DNA of 64,000 bases. Source: Sipunculus nudus (Eukaryota; Annelida; Sipuncula; Golfingiida; Sipunculidae). Each line of letters begins with the position of its first letter. The first letter of the stretch is position 1. Shown here piece by piece: positions 37,561 to 50,866 of this stretch. The position numbers and the translations under genes are program-made. Below the pieces are notes generated by a model that saw nothing but the letters and a program-made list of their open reading frames with translations, did not search any database and was not told where the DNA came from. The stretch lies in the NCBI GenBank assembly GCA_026874595.1, contig CM049311.1, positions 39,018,676 through 39,082,675 on the forward strand, read 5' to 3'.

Positions 37561-38669
37561 CTTGAATATGGGCAGTTGACAAGTGACTATGTGTATCAGC
37601 CAAAATCAGAGTGGGGCGGATGAAGTGAGGCATGGATTGAGTTGCAAGGGGATATAGAGTGAGATGTGTTGCATATTAGCATGGATGTCTGCCACATAAA
37701 CATGACTTTAGGTGTTGCCAACAGTTATTGTAAGAGAAGGCTATCCAAGATGGTTACATATGCTAAATTTCTGGTGGATAAGTGAAACTACTGCTGAGTG
37801 ATTTTTACCCTAGGTAGATCGACAGATGGACACCATGCAAAAATGGTTGTAAGTTTTGCCACCAAATTTCTAAAAGTTGTAGAGCTATTTAAGATCTATA
37901 CTCCTGAAGAATTTCAGGCCAATTATACATCAAACGAGTCCTGAGGTATTAGCATGGATGTCTGCAGGGTAAATGTGAATGTAGGTTGTGCCACCTGCCA
38001 CAAAATTGAGAAAGCTTTCCAAAATGTATACATATGTAAAATTTTAGGCAGACAAGTCAAACTACTGCCGGTGGCACCACCAGTTTTCTGTATGGCAAAG
38101 AGCTATATGAGATCTATACACTTGCAAAATTTTAGGAGGTTATGTCAGACATTCCTGAGATAATAGCATGGATGTCTGCAGCGTAAACTTGAAGGTAGTG
38201 CCACCTGTCATAAAATCAAGAAAGCTATCCAGGATGTATACACATGCAAAATTTCAGGTGGATAAGTCCAATCACTGCAGAGATATGAGTGATTTTAACA
38301 AAAGGCAGACCAACAGATGGACGCTGTGCAAAAATATTAGCAGCACCACCAGTTTTTTGTAAGATATAAATTAAGCTGTCCAAGAGCAACACTCATGCAA
38401 AATTTCAGCCCGATTGTTCAAACGATTCCGAAGTTGTGGGTCAGTTTGGGAAAACAGATGCACAGATGGATGCTCTGCAGAGAGGAAAGGTCAGAGGTTA
38501 ACACAAATGGTAAGGCACCAGTTCACATGTGACCCGATAAAGGGGTAAAGTTTTGGAAGAATCGGTCCAGTGGTCTCAAAGGAGTTCTTCCAAACAAACG
38601 CTGCAGTGGCAGCAGAGGCGACGGAACCCAGTCAAAAACATAGTACCTGCAAAACTTTGTTTTAGGGGA
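37561..38669 (-). mobile_element. Family C copy 2: Helitron, opposite orientation
   Basis: Read on the minus strand it starts TCCCCTAAAACAAAG after an A and ends in a diverged hairpin (AGTCACTTGTCAACTGCCC) with CAAG in place of CTAG, before T. The interior matches copy 1 (6699-7877), including 'GTTTTTGACTGGGTTCCG' near the 5' end and repeated 'TTTTGCATG' modules. Higher divergence than copy 1 suggests an older insertion. Confidence 0.75.
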
Positions 38670-39236
38670 TACAATCATGGTAAATATGAACATTGCAACT
38701 CTTTCATACATTTACAGAATCATTACAAGAAATTTCTGACAATAATATTTTGTTTTCAGTGTCTATGTGTAAGTGCAAATTCCATATATAATGGCACTTT
38801 CTGACCATAATATTCTTTTTTGCCATGATCAAATTCTGTTTAATATAACAATGCATCTTTGGTTTCATTTTAGTGATGACAAATTACAAAAAAAAAATAT
38901 TTGGTGTTATTATTCCATTATCACACACAGATAACCCAGAAATCTAAGGAACATGTTTAAAGAAACATTTACTGGTGTTAATATTCCAGCATTCTGTCTA
39001 ACCTGAGACTTTTCTCATGCATTTCCTCAGTGGTCACGCCTTGGATATGCAAGTTTTTGGTCTTGAAATGTCTTGAATGATGCAAAGTCTGTCCTAATTA
39101 AGAAGGACATTTCCCATATTTAAACTAAATCATGAGATGTTTCACTGTTTATTTCATAGGTTGATTGCAGCACCACCTGACGGTTACTACGAGTGCATTT
39201 CAAGGCAGAGAACAGTCTGTTTCTCAGTATTAGGGC

Positions 39237-39477
39237 CTGAGGCCCTCTTATAGAGTCCAACATCATAAAGGCCCTAGCTCTCATAGAGTCCAATATCACA
39301 AAGGCCCTCTCATAGAGTCCAACACTACAAAGGCTCTCTCATAGAGTCCAACATCACAAAAGCCTTCTCATAGAGTCCAACATCACAAAGGCCCTCTCAT
39401 AAAGTCCAACATCACAAAGGCCCTCTTATAGAGTCCAACATCACAAAGGCCCTCTCATAGAGTCCAACATCACAAAG
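39237..39477 (+). repeat. 29-bp minisatellite, about 8 units
   Basis: Units of AGGCCCTCTCATAGAGTCCA + ACATCACAA, 29 bp, with a few substitutions and one 34-bp variant at the left. No coding meaning is apparent. It is a second independent minisatellite in the same intron. Confidence 0.9.
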
Positions 39478-41970
39478 TGTTCAGTTCTTCTGAGAGCATC
39501 AACAAACATAATTTATATTATATTGATAAAATATGTGGCAAGTAGGGTTTGAAATAATCTTTTGTCTTATCTGTTGCTTATTAATTCACAAGTTATCCTT
39601 GGGCATGTTATTCCTATGTACTTCTGTGGCCTGTGCAAGAAAATGTTCACCTGTCATGACTGTGTTGTTGTGTTATATATTGACATTAAAATAGGTAAGC
39701 CGGTCTTCTTCATATAATAGCACCTTCTGTCATTTTTTGGATGAAACCAAAGTGATATTCTTGTGCAAAAATGGATATAAATTGGTAGGATAAGCTACTG
39801 AGATATAAAAACTAGTTCTTCTTTTTATTATAATCCTGATTACTGCATGAAACTTCAAATTGATTAATGTTACATAAATAAACCAGAAATCTAATGAACA
39901 TGTGTAGTCCCCGCAAGACAAAGGTGAATACTTTGAAAGTTTGATTAGAAACAGCAGATACAAACAAACTTAATTCATGTCCTCTTCCCACAGTTTAATT
40001 ATGGCCAGCAGACATTTTCTAAAAGGTTAATATTTATTATTTACTGTTGCAAAATTAATTTTACTGATTAATTTTGCCTTTTTACACCTCGCTTAAAGAT
40101 AATAGTCCTGAAATACAGTAAAACTATAAAAATTACTTTGATTCTCCATGATTTACAAGGGGGTGAGTGTCATTAATTTGCACCAATGTTGTATGGATGA
40201 AGTTTCCTCTAACAGCATTTGTAAGCCATGGGAGTGACTGGCACTTTGTTTTGCTGGTTGTGATCAGAATTTGGTGAACCTCTAGTAATCATCAGTGTCA
40301 GTTTATGCTTTAAGAATTATGGCATGTATAACTGTATAAAGAAGAACAACATGGAGATCTGTGGATGGAATGGAGATTTTATTACAGATATATTAGTAAA
40401 TTTTCCTAAATCTTAATTGTTCAGAGGGAAGACCAGGAAAACTTGTGGTCCATTTGATGCTTTCAGGGTCTTAATGCTGTACATTACTGACATTCAAAAG
40501 ATTATTTGCAGGAATTGAAAACATTGGATTTTGTGTGATACCAAACATATATAAGTTAATATTTTCCATTATCTTTTGAAATATGTCCTTATGGCTACAC
40601 ACCATATAATTAGGAGGTGCCAGATAAAGCCATATTCTGCAATTAATTTACCATATTGCTGTCATAGCTATGGCAATCTGTTTCAGTAATACTTAATTAT
40701 AATGTATCATTCTTCAGAGTATAAATCTATCTTTGCAGACCATCATACATGTTTTCACATCTCAGGAAAATTTAAGCCAAAACTTTGAGCTAAAGTTAAG
40801 TCTTAAATGGAACCCCTGTCAAGACCCTGAAGGACAGTGTGACCTTGATTATTATTACTTATTGGGAATATCCACGTTTGGTTGAACATGCCATGGATAT
40901 GTATTAACTCGTGTAGCTCGTCATATCATCAGAGATAATCACCTCATAAGGGTCTAGGGATACTCAGTGCAAGCAGATTGGAGCCCAACAACCGTTAACT
41001 AGGAGAATCTTACTTTTCTGTCGTGACACTGCCTGAACAAATATATCACAGGTTTCAGCGATTTTGCGGCTACAGTTAATCTGGACTGATTACTACAAAG
41101 GAACCATTACTTTCTGTCGGGACTAACTATTCATCAGCAGACCTATACATCACATTAAGCAAAGGTTAATAGTGACAGTGCATTAAAAGACCTCCATCGT
41201 TACATGATCTATCTTACTGCCACATCCACAAGAAAATCACGGAAATGAATGTGTCCTTAGATCCTATTTTACATTGGTTGCTATTTTCAAGGATTTTTAG
41301 ATTTACACATTGACACCTAGATGGCTCTGACTGCTAGAAGAGCACTGATAGCTCTTTTATGACCATAGGGTAGACTTTTCTTGTTTAAGTCTCAAACAGC
41401 TTGGTTTTTCTGTTATATTACCTCAAGAATAAATGACTTAACTTTTCTCTAGCATTATTTTGTAAAATGATGATGGTAAAGAAAATAGATGACTTCAGGT
41501 TTTGTTACAAAATCAATGGATCATGGTTATAGTTACATCTGCACTGATTGTAGTTTATGGTTTGTTGAAAAAAGGGAGAACTACTTAAATGGTACGCATC
41601 CATCCTTATGTCCCCCAGTCTGTTTTTCCATCCATCCCAAGTACCCCCTTAATTCTTTTACCAAATATCTCTTAAAACCTGCTGCTTTCTTCATCAAATT
41701 TTACAGACTTTCTCCTTATAAGACTGACATGTGAATATAACCTACAGGTGGCACCACCTCTGTTCAACTACTTTCTGTATTCCAAAATGGTCTTTTCCAC
41801 ATTCCTTCAGATAAGTCTGCATGAGTGAACAAGAACACTTCTGCCTTCAAGTCATACACAGGAATTCCTTGAGCTAGGGGAATTAATTATTTTTAATACT
41901 ATATACTGAATTGAAACATATTAACACAAAACTTTCCATGTTGCTGATCACAAAATTTTCTTATTTTTAG
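39478..41970. other. Unique intronic sequence
   Basis: No repeat or gene recognised. About 40880-41250 is somewhat richer in C and G than its surroundings, but no domain or splice-bounded frame is evident. Confidence 0.45.
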
Positions 41971-42310
41971 TCCTCAGCCTATATAGCCTGATGGGTTATT
42001 GTCACTTGAAGATGAGCCACCTTGACCTACTTTTCTAGGTCACAGAGTAATCCTTTGAACTCTTTTCTCTGGAAGCACTATCTGGATTATTATGAAACAT
42101 GGTGTGATTAGTGGCCTTGCTTATCTATAGCTGGTAGCACCACAAACAATATCTGAATTTTGATGCATTTTATTGGCTTTTTCATTTTTGTCTTGTCAGC
42201 AGGGTATCTCTAAAAGTATTCAGCACATGTACTTTTTTTCTCCAGAGTAGATGAATCAACAAAATGTCAGTCAAGATCAAAGAAAGGTCAGCTTTACCAA
42301 CCTTTCCTGA
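41971..42310 (+). mobile_element. Family D Helitron fragment, 5' end
   Basis: TCCTCAGCCTATATAGCCTG (a 5' TC and a CAGCCTATATAGGCTG-like hairpin), then 'ATGGGTTATTGTCAC', 'GACCTACTTTTCTAGGTCACAGAG' and 'CAGCAGGGTATCTCTAAAAGTATTC' match family D (3634-5015). The 3' hairpin and CTAG are missing. An internal deletion has removed most of the microsatellite region. Confidence 0.7.
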
Positions 42311-43141
42311 AATGTCCTGAAAATTTCATGAGATTCCATTCATGAATGCATGAGTTACATTGTGAAAAGACATACAAACACAAACACCCCCCCCCCCCCC
42401 CCATGGATGGGGATAAATGCGGCAGTAAATGAATCTAATCCAGGTTATTAATGCTGCCTGTCTTAGTTCAGTTGTATTGTGATTTATTTTCAGTGATATC
42501 AACAGTTATTGCGGTCTCTCCCAGAATTCCACTTTGGATCATTCAGGCATTGTTTATTCCATGGATTGTCTTTTAGGCCTATCACTGTCACCACCGCAGT
42601 GATATCTGCCCTTGATCTATCTTGTGACGTATTAATATACAAATGAGATGGTGTCAAAAGATCATATGGCTTTGTAAAATAAGAATATGCAAAAATCAGG
42701 GATTTGTTCACTTGACATGCCAGCAGTATGACCAAGTCTTTGAATGAGTTGCCTCTGTCAGTAATTGGAATTATATTTCATTTTAATTATTTCATGCAGT
42801 GTCCTTGCAGGTCTAGAACATCTAGGATGGTATCCGTGCCAGACAACCAGCTCATGTGTATAACTCATGTGGCCTCAGCTGGTGTGTTAATTCATTTTCT
42901 GGATTGCTGTTCAGGTGTTCTGCTTGCCTTCCTAATCAAGATTTCTAAATTAATCAATTAGTTTCCCCTGGGAATGATCATTTCAAGGATTATTTGTCCA
43001 GAGATTAATTTTGATGGAGTAATTATAAAACCTGGTGATGGATCAGCCAAATGGCAGCCTGTAACCTCATACTAACACCAGTATTCCTTCAGATCCAAAC
43101 AACTTGCAGAATAAACATTGCTCCCAGTAGTGTTAATTAAG
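42311..43141. other. No gene seen
   Basis: Intronic sequence with a C16 tract at 42387-42402. Short open frames near 42499-42961 show no domain. Confidence 0.45.
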
Positions 43142-43329
43142 TACAGTGAAACCTCGTTGTGTCGAATTGGAAGGGACCCCTAGAAAACTTCGACAAATAC
43201 AAGGTTCAACACAAGCAGGTTTTATTTGGTAAGAATTTAACTAGAGTTGTCCGGAATATCAAGCCTGTAACTTCGACATAAGCGGGGTATTTGACATAAG
43301 CGAGTTTGACACAACGAGGTTTCACTGTA
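43142..43329. mobile_element. pogo/Tigger-like MITE with long matching TIRs
   Basis: The left end TACAGTGAAACCTCGTTGTG and the complement of the right end agree at about 23 of 25 positions, including the TA dinucleotides that are the target duplication. Length is 188 bp. The interior has two more inverted pieces ('CTTCGACAAATACAAG', 'CTTCGACATAAGCG'). It is the best-preserved of three related MITEs here, and no coding is present. Confidence 0.88.
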
Positions 43330-43517
43330 TTTCAAACCTTGTTGGAAGCCTAGAGGCAGTAGCTCCCAACTGCATTTCTACTGCTTTTAATTGTAAAGGT
43401 TTCGTCATGGTGTTAGGTTTTTTTTGTTTAATTTTTGCTGGCTACATATAACCATTTCCCATTCACCCTAGGTAGAGGGACAGAAATACTGTAAATACCT
43501 ATACCATGGATTTTTTT

Positions 43518-44763
43518 AGCTCAGCTGACTATAAGTCATCTGAGCTATAGTCGTGGTCCATTGTCCGTCCGTCTGTCTTGCCGTCCGTCCGTCCGTCTGT
43601 CCGTCCGTAGATGTGGCACATTTTGAAACCGTGAGAACTAGGAATCCAAAATTCGGCATAGTGTTAGATGTCCCCAAGATCTCCTGCCAAGCCGAAAAGT
43701 GGGTCTTTGCGACTATGTTCCTTTGAGAAATTAAGGAAAAACCTCAATTTTTTATTAAAAACCTATTTTCACACTTCAGGGCTGCCTAATATCAAAACCA
43801 CTCATCTGTTTTTCCTCGTATTTACCATAAATATTCCTCTATATAGTTCCTATGTACATGCCTGAAATTATGTCTGTATTATATAATTTAAAAAAGTTAT
43901 GGGCCAGAACATAATGCATTTTGTAAAAAATCAGGAAAGATATTTGATCACTTAACACAAAACATGTTAAAGATATGGACTTTTTTTCAAGTAATATAAC
44001 TTTAATTAATCAAAATTAAATTGTATACCCAAAATTAGATCAAAATCTTTTAAATTTTTTAAAATATTAACAAAAATAAAAATTTGGTACCTTAAATTTT
44101 GCCTAACTTTGACCATGGCATGTTTTTTTTCCTGTAAGTACTGTGGATTTAATTTTCTCCGCATGTTTTTGTTAGCATTTTGTCTGTTAACACCAAAAAT
44201 TTGAAACCAGTTGATAAAAAACTAGATTTTATTCAAGTTTTCAAGCACCATGTAACATATTGTTTACATCAGGCTAGTGTTATGCAGTTTGCAAGAGCTC
44301 AGCTCCCCAGCTTCAGCTCTCAGTTCCTAAAATTTGGCATACAATTAGATGTCTCCAAAATCCTCTACCATGCCAAGAATTTGGTCACTAGGACTTAATA
44401 CCGTTGAGATATTAATGAAAAACTTCATTTTTCAATTAAAACCCATTGTTACACTTCAATACTGCCTAATATCAAAATCACTGATCTGACTTTAATCATA
44501 TATAATATACATGTTTTTCTATACATTCTCTGTGCACATGCCAGAAATGATGTCAGTATTGTGTAATTGTTTTAAGTTATGGGCCCAAACATAATGCACT
44601 TTGTAAAAAAATCAAGAAATATATTTACTCCCTTAACAAGGGGCTTGCTGAAGCTAGAGATTTTTTGTCAGGGATGTAACATTATTTAATCAAGATTCAA
44701 TTGAACACCCAAAATTAGTTCTGAATTTTTAAAATTTTATAAGTTATTAGTATAAATATAAAA
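43518..44763 (+). mobile_element. Family A copy 5, cut by a Helitron
   Basis: Starts with AGCTCAGCTGACTATAAGTCATCTGAGC and a GTCC/GTCT tract, then two rounds of the family A body (from about 43640 and about 44330). It breaks off at 'TATAAATATAAAA', exactly where family C copy 3 begins; other copies continue there with TTAGTACCTTAAATTTTGCC. The 3' end is not found. Confidence 0.78.
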
Positions 44764-45090
44764 CTAGAATACAGGTAGTCGACAAGCGACTACGTGTATC
44801 TGCCTAAATCAGAGTGGAACGGGTGAAGTGAGGCATGGATTGAGTGGCAAGGGGAAATAGAGTGTTGCATATTAGCATGGATGTCTGCAGCCAAATTGTG
44901 TATGTAGGTTGCCCCCCCCCCCCCCCCCCCCCACCACAAAATCCAGAAAGCCGTCCAAGTTGTATACATATGCAAAATTTAAGGCAGATAAGTCAAACCA
45001 CTACATGTATATGAGTGATTTTAGCCCGTGGCAGACGAACAGATGGACACTGCAAATGGGGTTTCATCCATGCAAGTCCTTTGGTGTACA
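44764..45090 (-). mobile_element. Family C copy 3: Helitron 3' part
   Basis: On the minus strand the end reads GTAGTCGCTTGTCGACTACC-TGTATT-CTAG before T: a perfect 7-bp-arm hairpin upstream of CTAG. Only about 330 bp of the element is present; the 5' part is missing. A C21 tract (44912-44932) replaces the GCGCCACCTACC segment seen in sister copies. Confidence 0.78.
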
Positions 45091-46000
45091 TGTCTTGTGT
45101 TACATCTGAGTCCTGGAGCCCCAATTCTTCTGGTGGTCCTGAATTGGTCCTTAGCAGTGCTCTAAGCACAGTTGATGATTTGTTTCCACCAGTTGTGGTC
45201 CTCAACCAAGCTCAGTAGCTCTTCCACTAGTAAATCCTGCTGGCTGACTCACTGGAGGTGAGTACTGCTCCACCACTGCAACTGACAACCAGGAGTCTCC
45301 CCGGTTGACCTTCGCTCACTCCATGGTCTCCAAAACATCAAACCATCTGCCCCGTGATGGTGTCCTTTTTTGTTGATTTTAGTGTTTCTTTGTTGCAATT
45401 GCTCACATAAGCCAGGACTCATTCTGGCCAACCCAAGCAGTTTCATATGCTGATGTAACCATATTCAGCTCAGTGTTTTTCTTCATCAAAGCTGTTAGTG
45501 GTGAGGGGGTGTGTGCATACTCTGGTATGAACCTCCCTTAATATGAAGCAAAGCACAGGCTCCAGGTGTTCAGGTAGAGTGGTGTCAGTGGGTGAGCCAC
45601 TTCCTCTACCACAACTGTGAGTCTAGCTGGCAGGTACTTCATTGATTCATTGAAGTTCATCAAGGTGACTTGCATGCTTTACTTGGTGGTATTAAAATAT
45701 AACTGGTCCAATGAAGATCCAGTCTCCAGTAACATTAGAGGTTGCCCAAAACCCACCTTAGACTGACCTTCTCTACCCCAACAAGTCAGGTGCTTGGAAC
45801 CTTAAGAAACCCACTTAGTCGAACTCTGCGGCAACTGTTGCTCAGTTTAGCCTGTAACACTTACCGTTCTTGCTCTGCATATATTTCCAACTTAATTTCA
45901 GTCAGGCATTCAACACCCTGCATGAAATCATTACAAAGAATTGCCTCCAAGGAACCTAATTTAGTACCAACAAAGATGTGGTGCCATTTCTGGTTATCTA
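45090..46000 (-). mobile_element. Broken Ty3/gypsy-like retrotransposon fossil
   Basis: On the minus strand at about 45430-45560, peptide pieces such as 'RFIPEY' and 'PLTALMKKNTE' recall the segment at the end of the gypsy reverse transcriptase domain, just before RNase H. The surrounding sequence is GC-richer than the rest of the intron. It is clearly broken and old, and no terminal repeats were found. The outer limits are approximate, and the rest of the stretch could not be assigned. Confidence 0.42.
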
Positions 46001-48235
46001 TTTAAAATCATCCATGAGGCAAGTTATCAGCACACCAACAGAGCCAAATCTGTTGGAACTTTCTGACAATAACTATTCTGTTATTCACATGGCAGTGTTG
46101 CACCATAAGTAAAGATTTGAGTCTCACAATAATATTTACCGGTATAGACATAAAGAAAGCCAGTTGGGATGTCATTCAGTCCAGCTGATCTGTCACTCAC
46201 CTTTCCCAAAGTTTTCAGATCCACTCTGCCAAATGAACCCACTCTGCCCAAGTGCTGACCACCAGATGTGCCAATTTTCCTGATATTCCAAGTCTAATAT
46301 TGGTATATGACTAGCCTATTCTTTGGCTGAGTGAAAGTATATGATGGCAGGGGCAAGGGGTAACTTAGAAGCAAGAGGCAGTGACAAGACAAGACCTAGT
46401 TACAAAATAGTGAAATAGCAGCACTGTTAAATACATAGCTTCATATATGGCTACCAGCAGCCACCTCACAGCACACATAAGGTTCCACATAAGGTTCCAA
46501 ACCTATATTTCACATCCATCTTGTCAAAACACTCATCGTACTACCGTACTGCTGGTCTTTCATTGAGCTAAGTGGCTTAAGGGGTGGATCGTGGTTATGT
46601 CTTGTAAACTTCACCAGTGCTAAACCTCCTTTAATCTGCCATGCATGGTGTACACAACAATTATAGCCTCTTATTTGGGCAGTAATCTTATTAATTAAAC
46701 AGCATTCATGACACATATAATGTAATAATGGTAGGACGTTCAGTATCGCTGGTGCTAATGAGTCTGGCTGAATCACTTTTGCCTGCTTTTGGCTGCACAA
46801 TCCGTTCACTTTTCCTTCCATCTACTAGCTGCCAGCAGTGATAAAACGTCTTGCACTGTAATTGGATGACTGTTTCTTCACCCCCCCCCATATAAAGATA
46901 AGTGGTGTTTGACCATGTTACAATTGTTTTTTTTCTGGAAAAAGCAGTTTATTATCAGTTTCACGGATGGGGTGACATTAAAATTTCTTTTTCATTCCAA
47001 AAGTATCTTACTTTCAATACAACTGCAACATATTGGGAACTGTAAGTGCATTTTACTTTAGTTATTGTGTATTTTGGTCTTAAAAGACATGGGTCGTACT
47101 GCTCATAACTGCCATGACAGCAGCAGTAAGAATGTATATATAGGGGCCACAATGCTTTGTGTACTGGGTCCCATTTTATAAGGGTTATAGACATATTAAA
47201 ACTGGGATTTTATGCAATCAGCTTATCATCACAAAATTTTGTCTTCAAAAGATGAGATATCCAAGATACTGATGGGTTTTCTCCCTTTTATAGACATGGG
47301 TCATACTGAGCTTATAATCCCACCCAAGTGCATGCATGAGGTGGTGACTAATATGTATGCTCAGATATATTTCACATTTAAATCACCCTTAGTGGCTGTC
47401 CATCTACATGAGAATCTGTAATATTTGCAATATCAGTATCAGTTCTCTAGCATCAATCAGTACATTATTTGATTGCTTGATGTATCATCCAAGCCAAACA
47501 AAATAAATTATTTTGTTACTTTTTCATTGTAAAGTGCACTTTTTGTTTTGCAGTGCTAATAATTGCAATTTTTCTGTTACCCCAGTATGGTCATATATAA
47601 ATTTCCAATCTTTATTTCAACCCTGTGATGGGTAAAATTGCAGCTGATTCTAAAAGTGTAGGAACTTGAAATTGTATCATTATTTTCATTAATTTATTGT
47701 CTTAATGAGTACAGCAGAGATTGAACCAATGCACTGCGGATGAATTGAGCTTTTTATAACATGTATAATTATGGCCAATCATAGTATCATTTGATTGACC
47801 ACAGTAGAGCAAACTGATGAGCTTATATCACTGGTGTAGTCCATGAAGGAATCTTTACATAAGAGGCAATTATTGTGTCTGTTTTGAATGATGATATTTG
47901 TGAATGAGTTATTGCGTACATGAACTGAACACGAGGACAAGCTGTACTGGACAAATGACACATCATCAACCCACGGTCCATGTCTCGTTGTCCGTGAAGT
48001 CTGGGCAGTGCAGATGGGTAATAATACACTGATGATTTCAGAAGGTCAGCTGAAGCTCCACTGTGGAGTTACAGACATTATTTGGATCATTCTCAAAGAT
48101 ACATGCCTGCATTTAGGCAAGATACTTGTCTGTTTTTCCCTTTTGCTTTAGTAACATGCCAGAATACTATAAAACACTATAAATTTTCATGTTTTTTATT
48201 TAAAATTAAGTATTTTCATTAATTTTTTGTGAAGG
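46001..48235. other. Intronic sequence, no gene recognised
   Basis: Mixed-composition sequence with several open frames of 60-103 codons on both strands. None carries a domain I know, and overlapping frames on both strands argue against coding. Confidence 0.4.
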
Positions 48236-48241
48236 ATTTTT

Positions 48242-50768
48242 ATAGCAAACCTGTGAGCTTATGCGATGGTGCGGCAGCCACTGTCATGCGTCATCTGTAC
48301 ATTAACACATACTATCTCGAAATGGCAGGGGCTAGCATCTCCAAACTTTATGCAAAAAATCAGTCATCTAAAGAACTCTATGGGATTTTGCTTATTTTTT
48401 TCACTATCTGCCATTTACTTAGATTTTATAGGGAACAACTAAAAAAAAACTTTAAAAATTTTCTTCTCTGAAACTGTCAAGCGTAATCATTCAATATTTC
48501 ACAGAAATAATCCCTGAAATAATCTTTCTCAGGTTTTTTCAAATGGTTCCAGTTCAATGAATTTTGGCTGAGTTACAGGAAGTTGAACTTATGTTTAGTC
48601 ATTTGGCCTAAAAAGGATACTAAAATTACAATATGAGAAACGGCTGGAGCTATCATTACCAAATTTTATGCAAATGTTGGTCACATGAGTCATATTTGAA
48701 ATTGAGGTTATTGGTGGAGCCACCTGCGTCAACCTTTTCTGTACAGGGGTCATCGGTCATCAGTACATTAACCCGTAGTTTTTCGGGAATAGCAGAAATT
48801 TTATGCAAAATCTGTCACATATAAAATCATTACCAAATTTTATGCAAATGTTGGTCACATGAGTCATATTTGAAATTGAGGTTATTGGTGGCGCCACCTG
48901 CGTCAACCTTTTCTGTACAGGGGTCATTGGTCAACAGTACATTAACCCGTAGTTTTTCAGGAATAGCAGGAGCTAGCATCCCAAAATTTTATGCAAAAAT
49001 TTGTCACATATAAAATGTTTTGGAATTGAGTGTTTTGTGGCATTAACTTATATTTTATGGGGTAAAAGCTAAAAAACCTTTGAGAAATTTCTTCTCTGAA
49101 ATCATTTAGCCGTATGGTTCAATATTTCACAGAAATGATCCCAGAGACGAGCTCAAGTCTGTTCAAATGGTTTTGGTTTGATGAATTTTGGCCGAGTTAC
49201 AGGAATTTGAAATTAGTCATTTGGCAAGTAAGCATACTAACATAACAATCTTAGAAACAATAGGAGCTAGGATCATTAAATTTTGTTCAAATGTTGGTCA
49301 CTTGACTCATATTTGAAATTGCAGTTTTTGTGGCTTCACCTACAGTGACCTGTTTTTATGGTCAGAAATTTGTAATTTTAGCCACTTTCAGCTTAAAAAT
49401 GTGTTATGATGAAACTGTCAAGCTGAATGGTTTGATTTTTCAAACAAATATTCTAGGATAGGGTTTTTTCAATTGTATAAGAATAGGTTGAGTTCATTGA
49501 TTTTTGGTAGAGTCATGGAAAGCTTAAGAAGGTCTTGAAGCCATTTGTAAGCCTTATTCAAATCGAGGGCTGCAGTAGTCTGTTTCTGCAAAACCGTTGT
49601 TTCAATTTATGTAACATTGCACAAAAATGATTCATAGGTGGCCTTTGTTCAAGTTAACTTAAATGGTTCTTGGCACAATTCTTAGACCTTTAAAAATGAA
49701 AGGACTGCATCTTTATTTATTCTAAACATTTTATAAAAAAATCTTATGAATACATTAGCTTGAAAAAAAGCATTTTAGTCAAAGTCTTTTAGTATGTGTA
49801 AACAGATTTACCAACAGGTCAAGATTGTGTCTGCATCTTTAAAAAGCTTGGCAGACTGCCAACTAATTCAGATTGGGTAACAGGCCAAAGGTCAGCCTAG
49901 ATCTATATATAGCTTTGACAGACTGCCAACTATCAGATTAGACAACAGGTCAAGAGTTCACTTGGTGCAGCCAGGTATAGGTCAAAAGTTCACTCAGTGC
50001 AGTAGCTGCATTCTATCTTTAGCTTTAACAGACTCCCCACTGCATCATATTTGGCGCCAAAGGTCAGTCTGGATCAGTTTATAGCTTTGGCAGACTGTCA
50101 ACTGTGTCAGATTATGCAACAGGTCAAGAATTTACTCCGTGCAGTAGCTTTAGCCAGCAATTTATTACAGTTCAATCGAGCAACTGCCTTTCTCACCTAA
50201 GCCTGCTCAGCCCAGTGCATCAAACTCAAGAGAAGTTTGATGTATTGACCTGATATTTTTACCTGTCTATGGGTCTTTGATGGCTTTCTTGTTCACAAGA
50301 CAGGTGTCACCACCTACAATGACTTTATGTCTGTATATGCCTGCTTATTTCTCTGGAGGAATTTGATATATCAGCCTGTAAATTGGGCATATTTATACAA
50401 ATCAGATAGCTTTGTTGTATACAAGACTGGTGGCGCCACCTAAAATAATTTTTGCACAGTCTATGTCCCTGCTTATTTCTCAGGAGGGGTTTGATATATC
50501 AGCCTGGAATTGGGCATATGTATACATCTCTGACAGTTTCATCATGTGACTGGTGATGCCACCTACAATCATTTTTGTGTTGTGTGCACCCATGCCAGAA
50601 TTTGAGCAGTGATGTTTGTGTAATTGGTTCTTGTTCAAAATGTTTAGTACTTGCACTGTTTATATACATGTTACACATTTACTTGAAAAGAAATGGTCCA
50701 GCATTTAAAAAATAATACCTGGTGTTTATTCCATTTCACAGGTTCGCATTAGACCTGTAGGCCTTGTT
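48242..50768 (+). mobile_element. Family B copy 1: Helentron-type element, about 2.5 kb
   Basis: The 5' end TTATAGCAAACCTGTGAGCT and the 3' end CACAGGTTCGC-ATT-AGACCTGTAGGCCT-TGTT form the same plan as family A: an offset inverted pair (GC[G/A]AACCTGTG and CACAGGTTCGC), then a palindrome-like tail ending in TTGTT. The interior repeats a block with 'GAGTCATATTTGAAATTGAGG' and 'TGGTGGCGCCACCTGCGTC', tandemly duplicated at about 48657-48833 and 48834-49010, and later modules carry GGTGGCGCCACC at 50429. No protein is encoded. Confidence 0.75.
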
Positions 50769-50866
50769 TATTTTTAGTAAATTTTAGGTAAGCATATGAA
50801 TGAAATCAGTGGCCAGTTTAACAAGCACCTTCAGTTTTAAGAATCTTTTAAAAATATAATTTTTTT

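Noticed and set aside
46510-46891. A 103-codon minus-strand frame as a gene
   Set aside because: No domain was recognised, and other frames overlap it on the same strand.
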